Shown: positions 43,455 to 51,150, counted from the first letter of the stretch. The stretch is DNA of 64,000 nucleotides from Aestuariibius violaceus (GCF_040779325.2 NZ_JBFONT020000004.1:286335-350334), one strand, 5' to 3'. Numbers and translations are program-made. The notes: generated by a model from the sequence alone, not told the origin.

Positions 43455-44726
43455 ATGACCGACCCGCTCGCCCGCCGCATCGCCCCGCACCTCACCCGCG
43501 GCTCATGGGAGGAACGCGCCCTCGCCGACCGCCTCCGCAAGCTTCTCCCCCGCCGCCTCACACGCCGGGCCGATGCCCTGGCCGCCGACCTCCACGCGAG
43601 CCATCCCGGCGCCATCGCCCCGACAACGGAGGCCCTCGCCCAGACGCTCTCCCACCATCCGTCCTTCGCAACCATCCGCGGCCACGCCCGCAAGAACGGC
43701 CCACCGCCGCCCGAAATCTCTCCACCCCGCTTCGCCCCCCACCCGGCCTTCGCCAAATGCGCTCTTCCCGCGCTCGACACGACCGAGGCGCTGGGAGACT
43801 GGCTCGCCCTGTCGCCCGACCAGATCCTCCGCTTCACCGATCCCAGATGCCTGTCCGCCCGCACCGCCACCCCCTTCGCACCCCATTACCGCCACCACGT
43901 CATCCCCAAGTCGAATGGCCACCCGCGCCTGATCGAAGAGCCCAAACCGCTCCTCAAACGGCTCCAGCGCCGCCTCCTCCACGGCCTGCTCGACCACGTG
44001 CCGGCCCACCCGGCCAGCTACGGCTTCACCAAGGGCCGCAGCGCCATCGACGCCGCGGCCAGACATGCCGCCGAACCGATGCTCGTCGGCTTCGACCTCA
44101 AGGACTTCTTCCCCACCGTCACCCGCAGCCGCATCCTCGGCCTCTTCCACCATCTGGGCTATCCGGAGCCTGTCACCGAAGCCCTCGCCAACCTCACCAC
44201 CGTCCTCACCCCCCGCGCCGTAATCGAAGCGCACGATCTCGACCCGCGCTTCGCCACCCGCCACCTGCCGCAAGGCGCCCCGACCTCGCCGGCACTCGCC
44301 AACCTCTGCGTCTTCCGCCTCGACCGCCGCCTCACCGGCCTCGCCCGCTCCCTCGGCGCCACCTACACCCGCTACGCCGACGACCTCACCTTCTCCGGCG
44401 ACGCCACCATCGCCGCGCCCCTCCTCAAGGCCGTCCCTCACATCACCACCGCCGAAGGTTTCCGTCTCAACCTGGCCAAAACCCGGACTGCACCATCCCA
44501 CCGCCGGCAGGTCACCACCGGCATCGTGGTCAACGCCCACCCCAACCTGCCCCGCCGCGACTACGACCGTCTCAAGGCCCAGATCCACCAGCTTGGTCCC
44601 GACACCGACCTCCCCGCCCTCGCCGGCCGCATCGCCTGGGCGCTCCGCTTGAACCCGGCCCGAGGCGAAAAGCTCGCAAAAGCCCTGGAGCGAAAGCTCC
44701 GGCCAACAGAAGCGCGACCCCGATGA
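43455..44726 (+). CDS. Retron-type reverse transcriptase with long N-terminal extension
   Basis: A 423-residue RNA-directed DNA polymerase. Residues ~1-110 are an arginine-rich, helical extension, as in some myxobacterial retron RTs. Then come the RT blocks: IPKSNGHPRLIEEPKPLLKR near 155, YGFTKGRSAID near 193, FDLKDFFPT with the first catalytic Asp at 214, LPQGAPTSPALANL near 273, TRYADDLTFSG with the YADD centre at 307-310, and VTTGIVVN near 353, corresponding to the retron VTG block. It would copy part of the upstream RNA into branched msDNA. Codon use matches the chromosome. The stop overlaps the next gene by 4 nt (ATGA). Confidence 0.9.
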   Translation: MTDPLARRIAPHLTRGSWEERALADRLRKLLPRRLTRRADALAADLHASHPGAIAPTTEALAQTLSHHPSFATIRGHARKNGPPPPEISPPRFAPHPAFAKCALPALDTTEALGDWLALSPDQILRFTDPRCLSARTATPFAPHYRHHVIPKSNGHPRLIEEPKPLLKRLQRRLLHGLLDHVPAHPASYGFTKGRSAIDAAARHAAEPMLVGFDLKDFFPTVTRSRILGLFHHLGYPEPVTEALANLTTVLTPRAVIEAHDLDPRFATRHLPQGAPTSPALANLCVFRLDRRLTGLARSLGATYTRYADDLTFSGDATIAAPLLKAVPHITTAEGFRLNLAKTRTAPSHRRQVTTGIVVNAHPNLPRRDYDRLKAQIHQLGPDTDLPALAGRIAWALRLNPARGEKLAKALERKLRPTEARPR

Positions 44727-45265
44727 TCATCGTCCTGAACGGCTATCCCGGCACCGGCAAGCTCACCATCGGCCGCGAGCTCGCCGCTCTCCTGCACGGC
44801 CGCCTCCTGGACATCCACACCGTCTACAACGTCGCCTTCGCGCTCACCGAGTTCAAATCTCCCGAATTCCGGGACACCGTCGAAAAGGTCGAAGCCATCG
44901 CCCACGACCTGATCCTGAAACTGCCCCCGGATCAGCCCGTCATCCTGACGACCGTCCTCGCCGGCGACAGCGCCTGGGGCGCCGCGGAATGGCAGCGCAT
45001 CGTAGACCTCGGCAAGGCCCGCCCGCCCTTCTGCGTCGTCCACATCCATTGCGACGAAAACGAAAACATCCGCCGCATCCAGTCGGAAGAGCGTGATCTC
45101 AAACGCAAACCCCGCGACCCGTCCTACGTGCTCAGAAACCACGCAGAGGCCAAACCCCTCCTCGGCGCAGACGAGGATCGCGTCCTCAACCTCGACACGA
45201 CACATCTGACCGCCAGACAATCGGCATCGACGATCACCGACTGGCTCGATCAAAGCCCATTCTGA
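44723..45265 (+). CDS. P-loop kinase-like protein coupled to the retron RT
   Basis: A 180-residue P-loop protein of the shikimate/adenylate-kinase-like AAA_33 type. Walker A is NGYPGTGKLTIGREL near residue 6, where the residue after Lys is Leu then Thr, as in this family. HIHCDENENIRRIQSEER near 117 looks like a kinase lid/arginine region and LNLDTTHLT near 163 resembles the C-terminal nucleotide-sensing part. Related proteins occur alone in other genomes, so its link to the RT is inferred from the ATGA overlap. It could be a retron effector or simply a co-transcribed kinase. Confidence 0.75.
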   Translation: MIIVLNGYPGTGKLTIGRELAALLHGRLLDIHTVYNVAFALTEFKSPEFRDTVEKVEAIAHDLILKLPPDQPVILTTVLAGDSAWGAAEWQRIVDLGKARPPFCVVHIHCDENENIRRIQSEERDLKRKPRDPSYVLRNHAEAKPLLGADEDRVLNLDTTHLTARQSASTITDWLDQSPF

Positions 45266-45297
45266 GTCCTCGACACTCCCTTATGGCTTAGGTCCCG

Positions 45298-46428
45298 TCA
45301 GACCCGCGCGATCGGGCGGGGCATGTCGCATAGGCACTCGGCGGGGCCGTCCCGGCGGATCAGGATCGTCTCGGTGATCTCGATCCCCCAATCCTCCATC
45401 CAGAGCCCCGGCATGAAATGGAAGGTCATACCGGGTTCCAGAACCGTCTCGTCGTCGGCACGGAACGAGATCGTCCGCTCGCCCCAATCGGGCGGATAGG
45501 ACAGACCAACGGCATAACCGCACCGCCCGTCCTTCTCGATCCCGGCCCGCGCGAGGGCCGCCGTCAGCGCGCGCGCCACATCGCCCGCCACGGCCTCGGC
45601 CCGCGCCATCGCGGCAGGCACGTCGCCCAGCATCGCCGTCCGGCAGTGGGGCACGTGATACCGCCGCACACATCCGGCAAGTTCGAAAAAGATCGCCTCG
45701 CCGGCGACCAATGGGCGTCCGTCCCATGTCAGATGGGGCGCGGCCGCGTCCGCGCCTGCGGGCAGCATCGGCACGATCGCGGGATAATCGCCCCACTGAC
45801 CATCCGCGCCCTCGATCTGCGCCGCCATGATCGCCGCGGCGACCTCGTTGCGCCGAACGCCAGGCCGCGCATGCTCCAGCGCGACAGCCATGGCCCGTTC
45901 CGCAATCCGCGCCGCCGCCCGCATCACCGCGACTTCCGCATCGGACTTCACCGCCCGGCACCGACGCACGGCATCGCCGATATCGACGATGTCCACGCCG
46001 GGCGAGCCCGCGCGCAGAACAGCGTCGGCCCGGGCCGTATACCAATAGCCATCGGCTTCCACCCCGATGCGCAGCACCCTCAGATCGGCGAACCGCGCCG
46101 CAAGGTCCTCCATCGGATGTACGCTGTCGGACTGCACCAGCGTCTCGGCATAGGACACGATCCGCTCCGACCCCATCCACACGGTCCGCACTGCTCCGGC
46201 GGCATCCATTGCCCGGCCCCACCACCACGGCTCCCCCTCCGCGGTCAGGATCACCCCCTGCGGCACGTAGAACGACCAGCCATCATAGCCGGTCAGCCAG
46301 TTCATGTTCGACGGATCCCCCAGATAAAGCGCGTCCAACCCGCGTTCTGCCATCAGCGCCTGCACCCGCGTCACCCGGTCGTGATATTCTGTCCGTTCAA
46401 ACGCCGGTCCCAATATCCCCCTCCTCAT
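45298..46428 (-). CDS. M24-family creatinase-like protein (DoeA/ectoine-hydrolase type)
   Basis: A 376-residue pita-bread-fold protein. The N-terminal domain has MNWLTGYDGWSFYVPQG near residue 42. In the C-terminal domain the usual metal ligands are not all kept: FFELAGCVRRYHVPH near 265 replaces the standard D-x-G...D-x-T motif, as in non-metal creatinase and ectoine hydrolase (DoeA). ITETILI near 355 retains a glutamate. It would open a small amide or cyclic amidine, but the substrate is unproven. A TTG at 46413 has AGGAGG 6 nt before it and is an alternative start. Confidence 0.78.
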   Translation of the reverse strand: MRRGILGPAFERTEYHDRVTRVQALMAERGLDALYLGDPSNMNWLTGYDGWSFYVPQGVILTAEGEPWWWGRAMDAAGAVRTVWMGSERIVSYAETLVQSDSVHPMEDLAARFADLRVLRIGVEADGYWYTARADAVLRAGSPGVDIVDIGDAVRRCRAVKSDAEVAVMRAAARIAERAMAVALEHARPGVRRNEVAAAIMAAQIEGADGQWGDYPAIVPMLPAGADAAAPHLTWDGRPLVAGEAIFFELAGCVRRYHVPHCRTAMLGDVPAAMARAEAVAGDVARALTAALARAGIEKDGRCGYAVGLSYPPDWGERTISFRADDETVLEPGMTFHFMPGLWMEDWGIEITETILIRRDGPAECLCDMPRPIARV

Positions 46429-46619
46429 CTTGCCTCAAATACTCTCGCCGAAGGGTGAGCGGGCTTCTAGGAAATCGTCCAGCGAACGATTTCGCCCGGC
46501 GAACGGGACGGTGGGCGGGGCGATGCCCGGAACGGGCGAGCGCCGGTCCCGTCCCCCGTTGCAGCTCACGCACCCCAAAGCTAGAACCGCCGCAACCCAC
46601 CGCACAAGGAGCACCCGAC

Positions 46620-48275
46620 ATGGCCGCCTACCAATACGTCTACCACATGGACGGCGTCTCCAAGACCTATCCGGGCGGCAAGACCGTCTTCGAAAACATC
46701 CGTCTCAACTTCCTGCCCGGGGTGAAGATCGGCGTCGTCGGCGTCAACGGCACCGGGAAATCCACGCTGATGCGGATCATGGCGGGCCAGGACACCGAGT
46801 TCCAGGGCGAGGCCTGGGCCGCCGAGGGCGCGAATGTCGGCTACCTCCCCCAGGAACCCCAGCTCGACCCGGCGCTCACCGTCCGCGAAAACGTCATGCT
46901 CGGCGTCAAGGCCAAGAAGGACATCCTCGACCGCTACAACGACCTGGCGATGAACTATTCCGACGAGACGGCCGATGAGATGGCCCGCCTCCAGGATGAG
47001 ATCGACGCTCAGAACCTCTGGGATCTCGACGCCCAGATCGACGTCGCGATGGAAGCGCTGCGCTGCCCGCCCGACGACGCCATGCCCGAAAACCTCTCGG
47101 GCGGCGAGGCGCGCCGCGTCGCGCTCTGCAAGCTGCTCCTCGAACAGCCCGACATGCTGCTCCTAGACGAGCCGACCAACCACCTCGATGCGGAAACCAT
47201 CGCCTGGCTCCAGAACCACCTGATCGAATACAAGGGCACCATCCTCGTCGTCACCCACGACCGCTACTTCCTCGACGACATCACCGGCTGGATCCTTGAG
47301 TTGGACCGCGGCCGCGGCATTCCCTACGAGGGCAACTATTCAGCCTGGCTCGAACAGAAGGCCAAGCGCCTCGAACAGGAGGCGCGCGAGGACAAGTCCA
47401 AGCAGAAGACGCTCGAACGCGAGCTTGAATGGATGCGCCAGGGCCAGAAGGCCCGCCAGGCCAAATCCAAGGCCCGCATCCAGGCCTATGAGGAGCTCGC
47501 GAACCAGTCCGAACGCGAGAAACTCGGCCGCGCCCAGATCATCATCCCCAACGGCCAGCGTCTCGGCGGCAAGGTGATCGAGGTCGAGCACTTGAAGAAG
47601 GCCATGGGCGACAAGCTCCTAATCGAGGATTTGTCCTTCTCCCTCCCCCCCGGCGGCATCGTCGGCGTCATCGGCCCCAACGGCGCCGGCAAGTCGACCC
47701 TCTTCAAGATGCTCACTGGCCAGGAAACCCCCGACGACGGCGCCATCACCTACGGCGACACCGTGGAGCTGGCTTACGTCGACCAGTCCCGCGACGCGCT
47801 CGACGCGAACAAAACCGTCTGGGAAGAGATCTCGGGCGGCGGCGAGATCATCCAGCTCGGCGATGCCCAGATGAACTCCCGCGCCTATTGCTCGGCCTTC
47901 AACTTCAAGGGCGGCGACCAGCAGAAGAAGGTCGGCCTGCTCTCAGGCGGCGAACGCAACCGCGTCCACATGGCGAAGCTGCTGAAATCCGGTGGCAACG
48001 TCCTGCTCCTCGACGAGCCCACCAACGACCTCGACGTCGAAACCCTGCGCGCGCTCGAGGACGCGCTGACCAACTTCGCCGGCTGCGCCGTCATCATCAG
48101 CCACGACCGCTTCTTCCTCGACCGCCTCTGCACCCACATCCTCGCCTTCGAAGGCGACGCCCATGTGGAGTGGTTCGAGGGCAACTTCGAAGCCTACGAG
48201 GAAGACAAGAAGCGGCGATTGGGAGAGGATGCGGTGCAGCCCAGGCGTGTGAAGTTCAAGAAGTTTGCGAGGTGA
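46620..48275 (+). CDS. ettA: Energy-dependent translational throttle protein EttA (ABC-F)
   Basis: A 551-residue soluble ABC-F ATPase that binds the ribosomal E site and gates entry into elongation according to ADP/ATP level. Two ATPase domains are seen: Walker A GVNGTGKST near residue 40 and GPNGAGKST near 355, signatures NLSGGEARRVAL and LLSGGERNRVHM, Walker B LLLDEPTNHLD and LLLDEPTNDLD. The interdomain arm and linker (EREKLGRAQI) fit EttA. ATG 46620 has AAGGAG upstream. Confidence 0.97.
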   Translation: MAAYQYVYHMDGVSKTYPGGKTVFENIRLNFLPGVKIGVVGVNGTGKSTLMRIMAGQDTEFQGEAWAAEGANVGYLPQEPQLDPALTVRENVMLGVKAKKDILDRYNDLAMNYSDETADEMARLQDEIDAQNLWDLDAQIDVAMEALRCPPDDAMPENLSGGEARRVALCKLLLEQPDMLLLDEPTNHLDAETIAWLQNHLIEYKGTILVVTHDRYFLDDITGWILELDRGRGIPYEGNYSAWLEQKAKRLEQEAREDKSKQKTLERELEWMRQGQKARQAKSKARIQAYEELANQSEREKLGRAQIIIPNGQRLGGKVIEVEHLKKAMGDKLLIEDLSFSLPPGGIVGVIGPNGAGKSTLFKMLTGQETPDDGAITYGDTVELAYVDQSRDALDANKTVWEEISGGGEIIQLGDAQMNSRAYCSAFNFKGGDQQKKVGLLSGGERNRVHMAKLLKSGGNVLLLDEPTNDLDVETLRALEDALTNFAGCAVIISHDRFFLDRLCTHILAFEGDAHVEWFEGNFEAYEEDKKRRLGEDAVQPRRVKFKKFAR

Positions 48276-48278
48276 TGA

Positions 48279-48959
48279 ATGGCAGAAAAAACTTGTTTTG
48301 TAATTTGCCCCATCGGCGAAGAAGGATCATCGACACGCCGTCAAAGCGATTGCGTTTTAGAGTATATCTTGAAACCCGCTCTAAATGGGTTGGGCTATGC
48401 CAAACCTCATCGAGTTGATACGAAAAATCGACCAGCGCATATCACTACTGAAATAATAGTCGACTTAGTAAAATCTGATTTAGTGATTGCAGACTTGTCG
48501 GACCTAAACGCAAATGTATTCTATGAACTTGGTGTACGACATGCTTTTCAAAAACCTACTATATTGATTTCAGATTGGCTTAAAACGCCACCATTTGACA
48601 TTTCTGGCGCAAACATCATTCGATACACGTATGATGATCCGAGTTCCCATCGTGAGGTGATTGCTAAGATCCAAACCCAAGTCAATGCCTTCGATGGACA
48701 TGATGCCGTCAGCACTCCTGTAAGCGTAGCGCTTGGCTTTCAGCGACTGTCGGAGAGCGGAGACGATTTCAAAGAGTTGGTCGCAAGAATGGAGAGGCGA
48801 TTATCCAGACAGGAGATCGAAATTGAGAATATCCGTGAAAGCACTCGGCAGCTAAGCCGACCCGTCCTAGGCAATCGAGTTGGCGCTCTGGGAAACCACA
48901 ATTCATTTGCAAGCGGTTTGGGTCTTCAAAATAGAAACTCGATTTGGGATGACGAATAA
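48279..48959 (+). CDS. Nucleoside 2-deoxyribosyltransferase / TIR-like Rossmann protein
   Basis: A 226-residue protein in strikingly AT-rich DNA compared with both flanks. The N-terminal ~130 residues show CFVICPIGEEGSSTRRQSD, then LVKSDLVIADLSDLNANVFYELGVRHA (as two adjoining blocks) and KPTILISD, the pattern of the nucleoside-deoxyribosyltransferase-like/TIR-like fold; the Glu in FYELG is the likely catalytic residue. Related domains act as NAD- or nucleotide-cleaving effectors in bacterial immunity, including type II retrons. The C-terminus (~150-226) is a charged helix (MERRLSRQEIEIENIRES) and a polar tail. It begins 3 nt after ettA, probably using that transcript. Confidence 0.75.
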   Translation: MAEKTCFVICPIGEEGSSTRRQSDCVLEYILKPALNGLGYAKPHRVDTKNRPAHITTEIIVDLVKSDLVIADLSDLNANVFYELGVRHAFQKPTILISDWLKTPPFDISGANIIRYTYDDPSSHREVIAKIQTQVNAFDGHDAVSTPVSVALGFQRLSESGDDFKELVARMERRLSRQEIEIENIRESTRQLSRPVLGNRVGALGNHNSFASGLGLQNRNSIWDDE

Positions 48960-48968
48960 CAACAACCC

Positions 48969-48990
48969 GTAGGGTGCGCTTCAGCGCACC
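48969..48990 (+). repeat. REP element (left copy)
   Basis: The tetranucleotide GTAG is followed by a perfect 8-bp hairpin with a 2-nt loop (GGTGCGCT-TC-AGCGCACC), the classic layout of RAYT-recognised REP sequences. An inverted copy lies 27 bp downstream. Confidence 0.88.
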
Positions 48991-49017
48991 ATCCCAACCC
49001 ACCACCTCCGAAACGCC

Positions 49018-49039
49018 GGTGCGCTGAAGCGCACCCTAC
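49018..49039 (-). repeat. REP element (inverted copy)
   Basis: An exact reverse complement of the REP at 48969-48990, again with GTAG at the 5' side of its hairpin on the minus strand. The RAYT stop codon (TAG) is formed by the GTAG head itself. Together the two REPs form a BIME-like inverted pair. Confidence 0.88.
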
Positions 49040-49557
49040 TCGCCGAAATCGCCACTTGGGACGGCACCGGACCATTCAGGCTCTACGCGGCCGAGCTCAA
49101 TCTCTCGGTGAAGCGATGAATATCGCCAATCGACAGGGCGACCGACAAAGCCATGCCTCACCGGATTGATCCAGCAATACCGGATACATGCCGCGAATTC
49201 CTTTTCGTCGCGGATATGACGCTCCCAAAACCGGCGCTGCCAGATCGCCTTCTCGCGGCGTGCCTCGTGGCTCGCCCAACGCCGACCCGCATCCAATCCC
49301 ATCGAAAACCGCGCCTTTATGGCCCCAACCCGCCCGGAAAAATCCCGATCCCCTACAGGCAACGTCCACACGCAATGCATATGATCGGGCATCACCACCC
49401 ACGCGTCGACGGCGAACGGCCGCTCCGCCTTCGTCACGCGCACCGCCTCGCGCAGCCGCGCGACCTCCCGGGTCAGCAGATTGCTCCCTCGCTCCGCCAG
49501 GCACACGGTCAGAAACACCCGCGCGCCACTCACCCTCGGTCGGACATATCTCGGCAT
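49036..49557 (-). CDS. REP-associated tyrosine transposase (RAYT, Y1_Tnp/IS200-like)
   Basis: A 173-residue single-domain HUH nuclease. The histidine pair is in VVMPDHMHCVW near residue 50 and the catalytic tyrosine in CIRYCWINPVRHGF near 130; WQRRFWERHI precedes it as in RAYTs. It would nick REP hairpins at the GTAG site and mobilise or scatter them. ATG 49557 gives the normal family N-terminus; a longer frame to TTG 49605 is less likely. The gene is bracketed on its 3' side by the REP pair, so gene and substrate are linked. Confidence 0.9.
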   Translation of the reverse strand: MPRYVRPRVSGARVFLTVCLAERGSNLLTREVARLREAVRVTKAERPFAVDAWVVMPDHMHCVWTLPVGDRDFSGRVGAIKARFSMGLDAGRRWASHEARREKAIWQRRFWERHIRDEKEFAACIRYCWINPVRHGFVGRPVDWRYSSLHREIELGRVEPEWSGAVPSGDFGE

Positions 49558-49658
49558 CCTCCGACCAAACCCGCTTGCGGTTAATGGCCGGTTGACGCAG
49601 GTCAAGGCCCGGCCGCGCCCGCTCGGCTGGCCAAGGGTAAAACGAAAGGATCCACCCG

Positions 49659-49883
49659 ATGTCGCACACCCCGCACGAGTTGGCCGAGGACTATCACGAG
49701 GTGAACCGCGCCATTCACCGGGCCGAAACGAACGTGGAACCCTGCTCGGAAGAACACGAGGCTCAGTTGCGTCGGCAGCGCCTGTTCCTGAAGGACCAGA
49801 TCGCGGCGAGACTCGGCTGCTCCCGGGCGGGCGCGGCCCCCTGCGGCGCCGCTTCGGTTATCGCCGTCTGCACGTCCTGCTGA
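49659..49883 (+). pseudogene. YdcH-like (DUF465) gene, internally deleted and 3'-altered
   Basis: A 74-codon frame. MSHTPHELAED is followed directly by YHEVNRAIHRAETNVEP and LRRQRLFLKDQIAARL, all normal YdcH blocks of Rhodobacterales. In intact homologues about 25 residues separate the first two, so an internal deletion between LAED repeats is likely. After the last YdcH block the frame enters unrelated sequence ending in Cys. A ribosome site is present, so a truncated product is possible. Confidence 0.6.
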
Positions 49884-49912
49884 AGCGCGAGGGTTGGGAG
49901 GTGAACGAAAAA
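49838..49912 (+). mobile_element. Fragment of IS3-family transposase (OrfB)
   Basis: One frame encodes PLRRRFGYRRLHVLLKREGW followed by EVNEK, the conserved segment just before the first catalytic block of IS3 OrfB (usually RFGYRRLH.LL.REG..VN.K). Only about 25 codons remain, with no terminal repeats recognisable. It abuts the damaged ydcH and lies 17 bp from the 3' end of tRNA-Arg. Confidence 0.7.
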
Positions 49913-49928
49913 GAGAGCTGGATGCTAC

Positions 49929-50005
49929 TGGCGATCCCTGAAGGACTCGAACCCTCAACCTGCTGATTAGAAGTCAGCTGCTCTATCCAGTTGAGCTAAG
50001 GGACC
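49929..50005 (-). tRNA. tRNA-Arg (anticodon UCU)
   Basis: A 77-nt tRNA with encoded CCA on the minus strand. Acceptor GGTCCCT/AGGGATC, D-arm GCTC/GAGC, anticodon arm GCTGA-CTTCTAA-TCAGC with anticodon TCT, T-arm GAGGG/CCTTC with loop TTCGAGT. The 3' end points toward the IS remnant and the RAYT gene, which suits use as an integration site. Confidence 0.97.
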
Positions 50006-50156
50006 GCTCGCTTCGGTTCTAGCAACACCGCCCTCCCATGCAAGGGGAACCGAAGCGGCGGCCCTGGGGTTTGCACGCAAACTGATCCGAACCCCGGCCT
50101 GCGCAGGAATACCGACCGAAGCGCCGGGAAAACCCCCTGCCACGAAGGGAGGCACG

Positions 50157-50429
50157 ATGGACGACACCGATTTTGCCGCGATCCTCGGGCGGGAATTCAT
50201 GACCGAACTCGACCGCGTCGTCGAAAAGGTGACGAAGCAGGACGGCTGGGAGGTCTTCAGCATGGCCCTGGGCGAGGAGCCATCGGCCGAGCGGCTCGAA
50301 CATCTTGACGAAGACGATTACGAGGCACTCGCCCAGGCAGCGGTGGAATATTTTGAGGAAGACGACGCCGCCGAGGCCGATTTCGAAGAGATCGTCCGCG
50401 CAACGCTCGATACCTATGAGGGAGAGTAG
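50157..50429 (+). CDS. Acidic hypothetical protein
   Basis: A 90-residue, strongly acidic, helical protein (for example LDEDDYEALAQAAVEYFEEDD) with no signal peptide or recognised domain. GGGAGG stands 5 nt before ATG 50157, so expression is likely. It precedes a TetR regulator by 39 bp on the same strand. Confidence 0.7.
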   Translation: MDDTDFAAILGREFMTELDRVVEKVTKQDGWEVFSMALGEEPSAERLEHLDEDDYEALAQAAVEYFEEDDAAEADFEEIVRATLDTYEGE

Positions 50430-50468
50430 CCTCTGGCGATGAACATCGCTCACTGGTAAGCGGGCGAT

Positions 50469-51062
50469 ATGGCACGGAAAACCGCAGAGCGGCGCGAGGC
50501 GCTGCGCAACAGGCTCATCGACGACGCCGAACGGCAGATCCGCGAGAACGGGCTGGCCTCTCTCCGCGCGCGCCCCCTGGCCGAAGCGGCCGGTTGCTCG
50601 GTCGGCGCAATCTACACCGTCGTTCCCGACCTCACCGCGCTGGTCCTCGCCGTCAACGGACGCACCTTCCGCCGTCTCGGCGCCGAGATCGGTGCGGCGA
50701 TCGACGCCAAGGCGGATGGCACCCCGCAGGACCGTCTGCTGGCGATGGCCACCGCCTATCTCCGCTTCGCCGATGCCAACCGGAACCTTTGGCGCAGCCT
50801 CTTCGATGTCGAGATGTCAGAGAAGACCGAGATCCCCGCCTGGTATGACGAGGAACTGGCCAAGCTCTTCGCCTTTATCTCGGCCCCTCTCGCGGAACTG
50901 CACCCGGACAAGGGAACCGAGGAGATCGCGTTCCTCACCCGCACCCTCTTCTCCTCCGCCCACGGCATCGTCCTCCTCGGCCTCGAACGGCGCTTCTCCG
51001 CCGCCCCCATGGACGAGCTGGAGGATATGATCGCCCACCTGATCGAGACCTCCGCCAAATAA
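50469..51062 (+). CDS. TetR-family regulator of the pspA-like operon
   Basis: A 197-residue regulator. The helix-turn-helix lies at ~27-55 (ARPLAEAAGCSVGAIYTVV), followed by a helical ligand-binding domain with a WHG-type C-terminus (WRSLFDVEM near 108). The stop at 51062 is followed by two identical palindromes flanking the promoter of the PspA-like gene, so it most likely represses the downstream operon. Confidence 0.9.
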   Translation: MARKTAERREALRNRLIDDAERQIRENGLASLRARPLAEAAGCSVGAIYTVVPDLTALVLAVNGRTFRRLGAEIGAAIDAKADGTPQDRLLAMATAYLRFADANRNLWRSLFDVEMSEKTEIPAWYDEELAKLFAFISAPLAELHPDKGTEEIAFLTRTLFSSAHGIVLLGLERRFSAAPMDELEDMIAHLIETSAK

Positions 51063-51064
51063 TT

Positions 51065-51135
51065 TGAACGTTGTTCACAAAACCTCTTGGCAAGCCACCT
51101 GACCTCGCCTATATCCATTTTATGAACGTTGTTCA
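51065..51135 (+). promoter_or_regulatory. Promoter flanked by two TetR operators
   Basis: Two identical 13-bp palindromes TGAACGTTGTTCA occur at 51065-51077 and 51123-51135. Between them is a good sigma-70-type promoter: TTGGCA at 51087-51092, a 17-nt spacer and TATATC at 51110-51115. The second operator sits just after the -10, where bound repressor would block initiation, and the first lies upstream of the -35. Confidence 0.82.
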
Positions 51136-51150
51136 AAAATGGAGCGAGAG

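Noticed and set aside
43503..44588. 361-codon minus-strand frame opposite the reverse transcriptase
   Set aside because: Gly/Glu/Val-rich antisense shadow; the plus-strand RT has all catalytic motifs.
43455..45265. Possibility that the RT belongs to a group II intron or diversity-generating retroelement
   Set aside because: No maturase/HNH region, intron domain V or template/variable repeat is seen; the VTTG and YADD context fits retron RTs better.
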